From Podospora comata (taxonomy: Eukaryota > Ascomycota > Sordariomycetes > Sordariales > Podosporaceae), in NCBI GenBank assembly GCA_017354895.1, contig CP071494.1, positions 4,836,001 through 4,900,000 of the forward strand: a DNA stretch of 64,000 bases. Direction: 5' to 3'. Positions 8,614 to 19,295 of the stretch are shown here, piece by piece. A model generated the notes under the pieces. That model did not search any database, was not told where the DNA came from, and saw only the letters and a list, made by a program, of their open reading frames with translations. Both the position numbers and the translations under genes were made by a program. The first letter of the stretch is position 1, and the number at the start of each line of letters is the position of its first letter.

Positions 8614-10964
8614 CTACACAGCTTGCTTGCCTTCCACCAACGCATCAGAACTCGAGTTTCGTGATTTTGACCTCAAGCTCCACCCATCAGGTCCCCTGCG
8701 TCTCAGCCGGTCCGTGGTGCCCCGCCACAGTGTGCGTAGGTCATGGTACACAACACCGGCAATGTCCCATTTGTCGGCTAGCCAGATGAGGGAAATGGCG
8801 AGAACATAGGTGATGACGCACACGATGATGGTTGATGTCTTGAATCGCTCCACGGTTTCCTCTTGAGACTCGGCTTCGAAGAGTGGGGTGCCAAACAGGG
8901 CCTGTGTCATGTCAGCAAGCTGCTGAGCGAGAGCTTGGCATGGAGGGGTACTTACAGAGGTGAAGCTAGGGGGTAGGTACAAAACAGTCATGATGGTGAA
9001 AACAATGACATATCGGTTCATTGTAGTCGCCCTCGAGGCTTCCCGGAGAGAGGTTGCGTTGAACAGCTGCGGCACCGTTAGCACAGGTTCGTCTACCAAG
9101 TTGCTCCAATCACCACCACTCACCCCGTCTCTCAAACTGGTAATCTCCTCCGTCTTTTCAGCAATTCTTCGCAACAGCTTTTCTTCAGTTTGCTGCTGAA
9201 AGTCGAACAGAATCTTCCAGTTGTTCCAGAGCGTCTTGTCCTTGAGCGGGTCCTGTTTCAAGAAAGCCTGGACATCGTGTCCAGCGCGCCGGAAACTCCC
9301 TTGGATCAGCTTCTCGGGGTCCATCTCTTGCAAATCGCGGCCAGTTTCCCGAATGGCGTCGGCGAAGATGCGAAGCATCTGCAGTGTCTTGAAGTACACT
9401 CTGGAGCGTTCAAAGGAAGTGTCAAACATGAGGCGGGAGCTGGTCTCATCGTCGAGAATGTCGAGGAGCTATGAGTTGACATGTTAGTAACGTGTGTGCC
9501 ATGATGAGACGACCATGGCCGAGAGATACTGACAGAAGTGTTGACGTTGCTCTCCAATGCGTCCAAACAGTGGCCCCACTCGGTTTCCCAAAACATGAGC
9601 AGACGGTGGATGCTGCTTTGGAGCAAATGATAGCCAGCATTCAGCCCCTCAACAGCAAAGTGTCTATCTCCCCAGTCGGTAAACAAGTCATTTGACACAT
9701 TGATATCACCATCTTGTTTCATGGTCATAGCATCGGTCAAGGCAACAATACGGAACCCGTGGGGGGAATACGTGTAGTCCCAGTGGCACAAAAGACTCAT
9801 TCTCCGTTCGGTGAAGGAAGAGGATGAGCTTGAAAGGTGAGAGGGGAACTGGCCGGATTGTCTGACACATTTCGCATGAGGCCTCAAGCCAAAATTGACC
9901 TTATCAGACCTGCTGGCGGGGGAGAAACAGCGGATGGTGTGTTGGTAAGTGGTGTCCGAGTTTCCTGACCACCCGGTGTAATTCATGCGATTGCCACGTA
10001 GGTAAAGAGGTTTCCATCCGGCACAAAACTCGTGAAGAAAGCGGTGGGCGATGCCGGTCTCGGTGTTGGGTTTGTTTAACACCACGGCGGTTATGAGTGC
10101 GAGGCGGTCAAGAGCCATCAAACCGCCGTCGAGCAAAGGAGCAGTGCAATGCCACAGCGAGCCGGGGCTGGCCAAGTGATCAGGGGCTGCCATTGCTGAG
10201 GCGATGGGCTTCCAGTCCTTGTCAAAGACGGACCTCGCCGTCACCAGCTTCTGTGCTGGCCCTTGGCCAGAGTAAAACAGTGGACATCCAATGATGGCTC
10301 CCTCTAGGGCAGGACTCTTGCCGATGATCCATCCTGTCTCACGAGAGTGAGAAAAGGTCAAAGCATCGAGATCAAACCTTGAACCCCATTGCTTGGTGAC
10401 ATTAGAGACCTGAGATGCGTCCATGAGGACTCGGTGAACGGGGTCCAACTTGTTCGGTCTTTCCCAGTTCCAGTATATCTCTGCGAGCGGCCCGGAGTGG
10501 TTGTCTCGTAATGATACAAAAATGGGGACGTATGCACCGGGGCCATACTCTCCTTGGTGGCCTTCCCTTGGCTTGTGTGAGATGCGTTCCTCGATGAAGT
10601 TGCGAATAAATCTCTTGATGTTCGAGGGGTCCGCGGGACTGAATGACTGGTGCGCAATGTCACGGACCAACTCTCGAACTTTTATCTTGACCAGATCCGG
10701 GTCACTGTTGAAGGTGGTCTCTCTTGACAGTTGAGAAACCGGCGATGCGGGCACATCCGGCTTGTGAGCAGCCAACATGAGCTTGAGAAGCCGGTTGGTC
10801 TCTTGCATCTCGCGAAAGAGATCAGAGATGGTTGGGGAGTTGTCTGATGGTATTCCTGGTGTATCTGGCGCTGCGGCATACATGACTGTCGGGCCAGACT
10901 GTCCCTTGCTACTGGAGACATGTTGGCTGGTGTCATCTTCGCTTTCTGATGAAGGAGGCGGCAT
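8614..10964 (-). CDS. CorA-like two-span membrane protein, fungal expansion
   Basis: 743 residues; minus-strand exons 10964-9534, 9468-8956 and 8901-8614, all introns phase 0. Start chosen at the ATG at 10964 (MPPPSSES); an ATG at 11024 is an alternative. The first ~480 residues form a large cytosolic region, followed by a charged helical stretch (about 490-600) resembling the long stalk helix of CorA channels, then two membrane spans (about 630-648 and 671-690) near the C-terminus. The overall plan fits fungal CorA-like Mg2+/Zn2+ channel relatives. The GMN motif expected after span 1 is not present: the loop reads SALFGTPLF. It may therefore not conduct Mg2+; a sensor or divergent-channel role is possible. 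Confidence 0.75.
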
Positions 10965-11545
10965 ACTGGATATCGTCAGAAACTGAGGAGAGGATATGTT
11001 GCAAGAGACTCTCATTCCAGGCACATGTCGTCTCTATTTAGGGAATGGATCTGAGAGTGAAGCTGGCGGCTTGGCCCCCATCGTGCATGAGAAAGGATTC
11101 AAGGGGCTCGTCGCTGAAAGCCAATTGGTCATATTTGTTTTATTTGGGGCCATCCTGTCGTAAGTGATGCGCTGGCTGTTGGAATGAGTTCACACCGGGC
11201 GACTTTCGGCGGACGAAGTAGCTAGGGTGTGTATTAACTCGCGTGGCTTTGCTGTTGAAGATAGCTATGGCTCGGGTCGACGATAAGAGAAGAGGTGAAG
11301 CAAGTGTCAAACGGCACTTTTGGGGGATGGGACTGCCAGAGGACAAGCGCCCAGTACATGACCCCACCATCACCCACTGCCTGCAGGGTTCACAGCTGAA
11401 ACAAGGGGCCAGAGCTTCCGCCAAGCCACTGTAGCGACCCCACGCAGGTAGGTACCTTGACGGAACACCGCCAAATCCCAAAACCTGGAACTCAAACATC
11501 AACATTCCTGTCAAATACCAAGATACATCTCCAGCAGCAGCCAAC
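10965..11545. other. divergent promoter region
   Basis: About 0.58 kb between the CorA-like gene (minus) and the p25 gene (plus). Short overlapping frames on both strands have no coding character. Likely bidirectional promoter. Confidence 0.5.
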
Positions 11546-12257
11546 ATGTCGCGCCGTCCGCCGAGAGGAGAATACATTGAGACCGTATGTCAATGACCTC
11601 GAAGCATCGGGATGAGGAATCTAGACTCACATTGCGTAGGACACGGGCAACAAGGTCGCTCGCAAAGCTACCCTCGTCGGTACCCAAAACATTATGCTCG
11701 GTGGAAAGACAGTCATCCAGCCCGAAGTCATGATCCGTGGCGACCTAGTCCGATCGATCCAATCCTCCTCCAGCAGCAGCAGCAGCGGAACACCGAACAA
11801 CACGGCTGTAGCAATTGGCCGCTATTGTTTCCTCAGCCGAGCCTCGTGTTTACGCCCGCCAGGCCGATTCTATAAGGGGTACTGTGCCACCATATAGCTT
11901 GCTACACTATAAATCTCTAACTTGTCCCTTCTACGCAGTGCTTTCACATACATGCCCCTACGGATGGGTGACCACGTCTTTGTTGGGCCCTCGTCTGTTG
12001 TCCAAGCCGCGTCGATCGGAAGCCACGTACACATCGGAGCGAGAGTGGTGGTGGGCGAGTTTGCCATTATCAAAGATTACGTACGGGTGCTGGACGAAAC
12101 TGTCATTCCGCCCAACATGGTCATCCCAAGCTTCTCCATTGTGGCAGGACAGCCGGCAAGAGTGATTGGGGAAGTGCCAGAAGGCGGCCACGAGGCGTTT
12201 GAGCTGAGAGATTTGTACAAAACAGTTGGCAACAACCCACAGCCGCCCGCGTCCTGA
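11546..12257 (+). CDS. ro-12: dynactin subunit p25 (pointed-end complex)
   Basis: 198 residues from exons 11546-11584, 11640-11878 and 11939-12257, with a very short first exon of 13 codons. Dynactin p25 belongs to the Arp11/p62/p25/p27 pointed-end complex that helps couple dynactin-dynein to endosomes. The protein shows the left-handed beta-helix of hexapeptide repeats, clear in MGDHVFVGPSSVVQAASIGS and HIGARVVVGEFAIIKDY, and ends with the family's PSFSIVAGQPARVIGEVPEG. MSRRPPRGEYIET is the usual N-terminus. Odd point: eight consecutive Ser (about residues 55-62) from TCC/AGC codons extend the loop after the first coil. The Neurospora p25 gene is ro-12 from memory; the symbol is transferred by family only. 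Confidence 0.9.
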
Positions 12258-12329
12258 AACACCAGACCCGAATAACCAGTTGACGATTTACGGTTTATTA
12301 CGATTTACGACTACAGACAGAGAAGTGTA

Positions 12330-13156
12330 TTATCGGTGCAAGACAGAAGCAATCAGTTCGGGATAGTGGAAAGCTTGTGATCTGTAACACCAGGCTTCCC
12401 CAGTTACAACCAGCTCTTTCTTTGCGTTGTCCGCCAGACTCTCTTTCAGCTTGCGCCATTCGCCATTCCGGCTCAGTCTGCTCAGCAGCTCCTTGCCAAC
12501 AGCCGTGTCGGCCACTGTATGGTCTTCACCATATTCTCAACCTGGGCCATCTTGTCGGCGTGCCTGGGAAATATCTCCTTCAGCATCTCGCCCATCTGGT
12601 AAAAGCCGTACCTGTCCCAAAAGGCATAGGTGAGCTGCTTGTCAACAGCAGGAGAGGAAAACCTACGAGGTTGCATCATACTCAGAATGCACACGTGTGC
12701 ATTCTCCAGACCCAATGCACCATCCCCGCCGTCGACAGGATGCCCTGGTTCTTTGGGTCCAGGCACGGCCAGATCACCTTATCCAACAACAGGGTGTTGA
12801 ACGTGAAAGGCAGCTGCTCTTTCTTCTCCTCCACCCAGCGCCAAATCCTTTGCTCGATCAGCGTCTTCATGGCCATGAACCCAGCCATACCCTTCTCGCT
12901 GGGACCGGCATGCTTGCCCCTTGACAGTTTGACAGCCTCCATATTCTAGGGGTTTTGGTCCAACGTCGTTGCTCTTTGCGACCGAGGTGTCCAGGCCGCC
13001 GGTCCGCAAGATTCGGGCATCTCGGTCTTGACTCGTTGGTCGAGCATACCGTCGGGCGTTGCATAAGTGTGGGAGGTTGAGATGCATGTCCGAGACTTGG
13101 GCATCATCGGCTATGATCTCAGTCCTCACCCTTTCTCGTGGCATTGGGCTCCACAT
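12330..13156 (-). pseudogene. frame-disrupted orphan gene
   Basis: On the minus strand, four overlapping frames in succession read like one protein: about 13156-12950 (NLPHLCNARRYARP), 12942-12690 (WRWVEEKKEQLPFTFNTLLL), 12700-12530 (AFWDRYGFYQMGEMLKEIF) and 12530-12330 (ELLSRLSRNGEWRKLKESL). I found no convincing GT-AG introns joining them. A 184-nt candidate (13129-12946, GTGAGG...CCCTAG) keeps frame for the first step, but later steps have only weak candidates without branch sites. Each later break can be explained by a one-base length difference next to a short base run. Family unknown, no membrane span. It is either a decayed gene or an intact gene with sequencing indels. Confidence 0.45.
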
Positions 13157-13553
13157 ACATGCATTCGCCTCTTCTCCGCCGCAGGCGCAAGATGTGTTTA
13201 AGTGTCACCAGGTGGGAGAGCCTGGCTATTTCCCTGTGTTTTGACAAAGGCATTGTTGTCAGCGCCGAATGGTAAGATAACAACTCGACTTAACAAAGAA
13301 GCTGTTGAGGCAGACCCACTGTCCCCCTGAACACCTTTTTCTTTATTTTGCAGCATCAGGAAGATTCTAGACGTGTGGTAGCACTCTTGGATTGCCCGCC
13401 GCATGAACTGGTTGCGCAGTTGTCCGTGGAACATCAATGATGAGAATGTAACCAGCTCTAGATAAATAGGATATTTAATTGGAAAGTGTTGCTGGCGGAC
13501 TTGTCTTGCTCTCCATCCCCTTTCCATTCATTCATCAAATCAATAATCCCATC
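13157..13553. other. intergenic region
   Basis: About 0.4 kb. A minus-strand frame (13527-13198) contains MFHGQLRNQFMRRAIQECYH, which looks protein-like and might be an upstream exon of the disrupted gene at 12.3-13.1 kb, but no join is visible. Confidence 0.3.
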
Positions 13554-14222
13554 ATGTGCTGGCCAACAGTTCCAAAGCACCCCTGGTGCGATTGCACCCT
13601 CGATGAAATTCTGACCATCGACGGCAAACCCTCATGCCCACACCACGTTTCGATATCTCCATATGGGCTGTTTTACCACCCAGCTGAAATTTCCGAGGCG
13701 CTCTCAGTCATCATCCGCCCAGACATCCATTGGATGCCATGTGACTTTTACTACAGGGCTTCCAGTTACGCAGGAGTGCTAAGCCATAGAGAATGCTACC
13801 GCATGCAGAGAAGCCAGCACAAACAGACTATTCCACCACCGGGTTACAAACCATTTCTTCTATGGGACGGACTTTGTGCTCAGTGTGGTGGATGGGGGGC
13901 TGGAAATGGGTACTCTCTTCCGTTGATACCGTTGACTTGGGCCCAGGTTGGTGAGCGCGGTCAGGTCCGGTATCGTTATCAGCTTCCCGATGGTTCACCA
14001 CTACTTGACCGTGAGGCAGAGGCTGCTTTGACTGGTGCGCAGAGAGAGGAGGCGTCGGCTGATGAGATTGTATACGTAAGTATGGATCAAGCTACTATTT
14101 ACATGCTGCCTCTTGGGCCTGCTCCATTGCCGGACAATGTCGTAGAAAGAATGGAGAAGTCTGAGCGTAGAAAGTCAAGGGCGGATAGGCTTGCGGATGT
14201 TTTCAAGAGTGTCTTTCGCTAG
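13554..14222 (+). CDS. orphan protein with N-terminal Cys/His motif
   Basis: Intronless, 222 residues. The ATG at 13554 is the first true ATG of the frame. Not recognised. The N-terminus begins MCWPTVPKHPWCDCTLDE and includes CPHH at residues ~24-27, a Cys/His arrangement that could bind a metal. A CAQCGG motif lies near the middle. The C-terminal ~30 residues are strongly basic (MEKSERRKSRADRLADVFKS). No signal peptide or membrane span. Together with the genes at 908 and 19296 it is one of several lineage-specific Cys-motif proteins here, without visible homology among them. Confidence 0.65.
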   Translation: MCWPTVPKHPWCDCTLDEILTIDGKPSCPHHVSISPYGLFYHPAEISEALSVIIRPDIHWMPCDFYYRASSYAGVLSHRECYRMQRSQHKQTIPPPGYKPFLLWDGLCAQCGGWGAGNGYSLPLIPLTWAQVGERGQVRYRYQLPDGSPLLDREAEAALTGAQREEASADEIVYVSMDQATIYMLPLGPAPLPDNVVERMEKSERRKSRADRLADVFKSVFR

Positions 14223-15583
14223 TGGCTTTCATAATACCTCACTGACAATGTAATGCCTTGGTACCACTCCAAGGTCAAATTAATAGATAATACCTGAATA
14301 ATTCGCAATTTTCATACCTGTTTGCCCTTGCTTGGTCCATCTGTTCTTTCTTGCTGTTTATGCCCGCTACTATTCATAAATAAAAATATTCAACCTTCAG
14401 GTTCAAACTATCTACCTAGTCTAGGCCCTTCCATAAAAGAAGCCAACATTTTGAGTGCCGGATGCCTGCCGCTGAATAAGCGCTGTGTGACGTTGCCAGC
14501 TATCCATGACCCTCTGTCTGGAAAGAAAACACGCAATGGCGATAAACACTGCCGACGAATCACCTCGCGGGTAATTTCCGCTGTCAGCAAAGATAGAGTG
14601 AGCCACGACGTCGATATGAAAAAAAAGAAACATTCCAAGGCTTGGGAGCTCGGCTGGCTCAACCGACCTTGCAGCAGTGATGTTGGCAAGAAACAAGTCT
14701 TTTTTACCCGCAGCGGGCGGCACAGAAAGAATAGTATAGCACCAACCCCAGCATATATTGCTGCTTGTTTCTTGCAAAGAAGCACAGAAGCAAGCTCTAA
14801 CCAACAGACCGGAAGAAGACAAAACCTTGCATGGCGATCCAACAACCGGAAGCCGGCAAAGGTCCTCTCGTCGAATTGGACGTGGCGAAGGGTAGTGTTG
14901 TACCACCACAACTGCCGAAAAAGGGTTCCGAACATAAATTCAAAAAATGGTTCTTGCTTGCTTGGGGCTAGAATCATCTCTGGGTAAAGCGGTTGGGCGT
15001 CGTCATGCTGTGGTTACACGCGGTAGAGTAAACGTTGTTTGGGCGACCACTAGATTGTATTTACCCGTGCGTTTAAACACAACCCATTCTCGCCGGACGA
15101 CCCGATTCGTCCCCCCATAGAGAGCACACTGTCGCGAACGGAGATTAAAAATCCGGGGAACGCTTGGCGGCAGGCTTCGCTTGGCTATCAGTCTGGTTCC
15201 TCGGCCCAATCACGAGTGCTGTATCTGTGTTCCGGCAAGCTTGAGTGGGTATGCTCATGTAGATGAAGCTATACCGGTGATATACATGTTGCCCTCGTGG
15301 ACTCGCTGCGGAGGCAGTGGCCGTGGTTGAATGCTGATGATGCGACCTGGATATTGATTGTCGCATCACTCTTTCTCGAACCCGCCCCACGGAGAGAGCC
15401 GACGATCCGGCCTGAAGGAAACCATGGCATGCAGCCGGGTCACAGTCTCGCAGATGGAGAGGGGAACGCGCCACTCTTGGAAGTAGATATCTTCGGCTTG
15501 AGCCGACCTTGGATCTTGGCCTGGGGCTCATCTCCTCTTTCTCTTGCAGTTGTCGTGTAGAACGTACATTGACGTTAACCACC
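14223..15583. other. 1.36-kb intergenic region with no supported gene
   Basis: Several mutually overlapping ORFs on both strands (14322-14987 plus, 14408-14977 and 14421-14909 minus, 15145-15594 minus) cancel each other out; none shows a domain, signal peptide or good coding character. Includes the promoter of the intradiol dioxygenase gene. Confidence 0.5.
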
Positions 15584-16922
15584 ATGGCCCTCAAGAGTTT
15601 GCTTTCCTCCCTGTTGCTGGCCCCTCTGGCCTTGGCCCATCCGGGTCACAAGGAGGCGGTCCACGCCCACCGCGCTCTTCCACTCGAGCGGAGGTCTCTT
15701 GACCACTGCAGCAAGGAGTTCAACAGCCCCGAGTTCATTCAGCGAACCGTCGAGATCAATGGTGCCGAGATCAAGAGGTTGAGGCGTGCCTTGGGCTACG
15801 AGGTTGACGAGAAGCCCAAGATCACTCCCCGCGACTACCTTTCCGTCTCGAGAATCGACCACAAGAGCAACAAGACGGTCACCGAGGGCATGGACCTTTC
15901 CACCCTCTTCTCCAACTATGGGGCTTGCATGCTCATGCCTGTCGTTGACGAGGGACCGTTGTGTGAGTGACTTGGTCGTTGAATAGCGTGGATGCTCAGG
16001 TATTGACTGGTTGATAGACGTCAAGGGCGAGGAGATCCGCAAGAACATCACCAACGGCGAGAGGGGTATCAAGATGACGCTTGCCATCCAAGTTGTGGAC
16101 TACAAGACATGCCAGACCGTCCCCAACGCCTACGTTGACATCTGGAGCTCCAACGCCACCGTAAGTAGCCGCAAAGCGCGATGGAATGCTGGTGAACCCA
16201 ACTGACATCGTGCAGGGTATCTATGTTGGTGTCCAAGGCTACCCCGGCATGGGCGACCCCAACGATGCCTCCATCCTCAAGGGCACAACCCTTCGCGGCG
16301 TGCAGCCTACCGACAGCCATGGTGTGGCTTCCTTTGACACCATGTTCCCAGGTCACTATGACGGTCGTGCGACCCATATCCACGGTAAGCAATTCCAACT
16401 GCAGCAAGTCAAGAGACAAAAAAGCTGACCTCTGATGCAGCCATCGTCTGGCTCGGAGCCACCAAGCACGCCAACAACACCCTGACTGGCGGTCGCGCTG
16501 CCCATATTGGTCAAATCTACTTTGACCAAGGCCTCATCACGGCCGCTGAGAGGAACGCACCATACAACACTAACCGCATGCCCATCCAGCAGAACACGCG
16601 CGACTTTTTGTTCCAGGCCGGCGCCAACGGTGACGACCCGATCGTCCGCTACTCCTTCATTGGCAAGGACGTCTCCGAGGGTCTCTTTGCCTGGATCCGC
16701 TTCGGTATTAACCAGCAGACCAGCCGCCCGCTCAACCCTGCTGCTTACTGGACTGCGAACGGTGGTGTCATGAACCCCACTGGTCCCATCTCCAAGCTTC
16801 CCGGCGGTGGTGGCGGCGGCGGTGGCTGGCCCGGTTTCGGTGGCGGTTGGGGCAAACGCTTCGCTGAGAAGCTTGGTCGCAAGGTCGATGCTGAGGCTGA
16901 GCTCCAAGAGGATGCCGAGTAA
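15584..16922 (+). CDS. secreted intradiol ring-cleavage dioxygenase
   Basis: 390 residues from exons 15584-15962, 16018-16160, 16216-16384 and 16441-16922. Intradiol dioxygenases open catechol-type aromatic rings between the hydroxyls using non-haem Fe(III). Residues 1-18 are a clear signal peptide, so the enzyme is secreted, as in the fungal extracellular subfamily thought to act on lignin- or plant-phenol-derived catechols. The expected iron ligands are visible: Tyr177 (GIY), Tyr222, His228 and His230 (GHYDGRATHIH). NAYVDIWSSNA and TLRGVQPTDSHGVASFDT fit the family. The C-terminal tail (about 345-390) is Gly-rich (GGGGGGGGW...GGGWGKRF) then charged, and is not part of the fold. Downstream is the tRNA-Asp gene. 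Confidence 0.93.
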
Positions 16923-17294
16923 ATTGGTAGGACCAGTCGCGGATGGCAATGGATGACGCGGGGTTATTTTGACGGGGTCGTTATGTTCTGGTGAAAATTA
17001 GGAACAGTACCGTACATAAGAAGAGATTTGGACGACATACCTTTCTCTCAATGCTGATGAATTCTTTAATTTTGCAGATTTGATATGCTGAAAGTGTTAC
17101 GCGTGTTCGCTTTGGTGGAACTATTCGAGGTCGCTATTCTGTGAGGTTTGGAGGTTGCTGTGAGGTAATGCGAATTGAAGTTGCATGTGCTAATAGTGAG
17201 GGAACTGTCAGGGGAGAAACAGTAGCTCCTCATAAAGACAGATTTTGCAGCAGCAGGCAAGCAATTCGCTACGACAGGTGATCACACCTGTAAA
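16923..17294. other. intergenic, 3' UTR side of the dioxygenase gene
   Basis: About 370 bp; terminator region of the upstream gene and 5' flank of the tRNA gene. Nothing else seen. Confidence 0.45.
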
Positions 17295-17373
17295 TCTTCC
17301 GTAGTATAGTGGTCAGTATGTGAGCTTGTCATCCAACAACGCTCGAGACCCGGGTTCAATTCCCGGCGGGAGA
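17295..17373 (+). tRNA. tRNA-Asp (GTC) with an 8-nt intron
   Basis: A full cloverleaf folds by hand. Acceptor strands 17295-17301 and 17367-17373 pair over 7 bp with one G-T. The D stem is GTAT/GTAT (17304-17307 with 17316-17319). Anticodon stem TGAGC (17321-17325) pairs with GCTCG (17341-17345). T stem CCGGG/CCCGG encloses TTCAATT. The loop reads T-T-G-T-C-A, so the anticodon is GTC (Asp). Nine bases lie between position 37 and the 3' anticodon stem where one is needed, implying an intron of about 8 nt (within TCCAACAAC, 17332-17340) at the canonical site. Confidence 0.88.
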
Positions 17374-19295
17374 GTCAGTCCACATCATATTTTTTGCTTT
17401 TTACTTGCCATCTTCTTTTGGCAGATGGCAGCTGAAAGATTGTTGATCATGTGGTCAGGCATTCTTCCTGACCGAGCCGCCTCGGACTGTGCCGAAGATC
17501 CTGTGTCTTGAGATCGCAAAGTCCGAGGGTTCTTGCCCCACTCAAGCCGAGATTATGGGTCTGATCGGCAGAGGTCCGGTCCGTCAACGGGAAGGTGGGG
17601 CACAGAACGCCGCCGCATAGCCGCGCTTCTCCCATGGCTATATTGGGCCTACGCGATCAAAGTGAATCATTCTTGATCTGGCGGTCTACAGACCGGGCTG
17701 AATTACCTCATACTCTCGCAATGGTTGCATATCATAGGGCTGTTGATTTGTCCTCCCCTTCGGACCAAAATCTGTCCGATCAGCGAACCTCGGGCCCACC
17801 TTCTGCTTTGTGATGGGTGCTTGCTCATGCACTGCCTCCCCACAAACTGATCCTCACGCGTGCGGCTGAAGGTGGTTTTATAGTCTTGATCTTGCTACTC
17901 CAGCATGACTGAGTCTAGTCTCTCCTTGATTGTGGAATTCTCACTCTTGACGTATATCAACTTCAGGTTCTTGCTCAAGTTAGGCACCTGTGTTCAACCA
18001 ATCTTCTGACTCTCCTCAACTTGCAGCATCATGCTAGCATACGCTTACAAACCCTCGACAAACTTTTATTCCCCTCCAAGCCACATAGTCGCTCCGGAAT
18101 ATCCACTAGTACCGTGGGCTCTTGACGCTCGGTCAATATTGACAGACACTGTCCGACCTGGAACACTTGGGCCGTTGGAGGTGCTGAAGCTGACACCAGT
18201 CGTTGTGGACTTAGTGCAGGGCGTCGCGCAGGATATGGTGTTGGTTGCTCGGTAATAATCAAAATGTTGGACGTCTTGTCGTGTTTTGGCTAGATAATGG
18301 CATGCCGGGCGAGGGAAATATTGGGGGGTGGTTACTGGATAACAGTGGATTAGAGGACTGCGAGCATTCAGGGTTTCAGGAGTCACTTTCAACAAAACAG
18401 GCACCTACCATATCCCTTCTTCTTACTGTAACGGCGTTATATCAGGCTTGTTTCTACAGGGTGTAACGATGGATGCGTCATGTGGGGCATGGGTTATGGG
18501 GTTATCTGGAGTCATCAGGAAGCACTGTGTCCCTTCTTTTCTTTATGTTCAAAGCCTTAAAAACCTTGAGATGTTTGCTTACTTATGAATAAATGTTGAT
18601 TAAACACGTTGAGAGAAGTCCTTTGTTTTTCAAGTGTTATTGTTACAATGAAAGACATGCTTCTTTCATATTGATCCTTTTAATTTATTATGCACTGTTA
18701 TTCCCAAGCAAAAAAACAAAAGTAGCCGGAGATCCGGCAGGTTTTTGACCTTTCCCGCAAAGATGATGAGGTGGCTGAGAGAAGTCCGTTGGCCCCATTG
18801 TCAGATTACCCGTATCCAGGCTTTCTGCCTCGTGTATATGATACCTGATTTGTGGTCCGATGTTATAGATTCAACTATCTTCATCACATTGATCGTCCCA
18901 AGGATTTCTTGAGGGGGGATAGAATTGAAATGTCCAGCGGGCGAGGCCGAGCAGATTCGCGTGCAAGTCACAACTAGGTGCCTGAATCAAACCAACCTTA
19001 GAGTGTGTGGATTGGCAGAGTCCGGACTTCCATCAAGCAATGACTCACCCAACACTATTTTCAGTTCGGCTGTTTCGAGGTAAGCGTCAGATGCCATCAC
19101 GGTGTACCCGTCCAGCACATCGAGATCTTGTGAGTTATTTCTTGCCCAGCGACATGCTTAGAACACAGAAGAATTCCTTACCTACTCACACTTCCCATGC
19201 CGTAGGTTTGGGATATGATAGTTGACTTTTTACCACCTCCACTTCCATACACACCAAAAACACTCATTTAGTGAAGAAACAAACAACAAGAAAAC
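17374..19295. other. 1.9-kb intergenic region
   Basis: Only short ORFs without coding character. Bases ~18540-18720 are markedly AT-rich. A poly-T-rich patch directly follows the tRNA (TTTTTTGCTTTTT, about 17390-17402), suitable as a Pol III terminator. No repeat or mobile element recognised. Confidence 0.5.
17390..17402 (+). terminator. Pol III terminator-like T-runs after tRNA-Asp
   Basis: Two T-runs begin about 17 bp after the mature tRNA 3' end, in the position expected for RNA polymerase III termination. Confidence 0.5.

Noticed and set aside
14322-14987. 221-codon plus-strand ORF with 189- and 162-codon ORFs opposite
   Set aside because: Three long frames in the same place on both strands, none with domain, signal peptide or coding bias; most likely chance openness.
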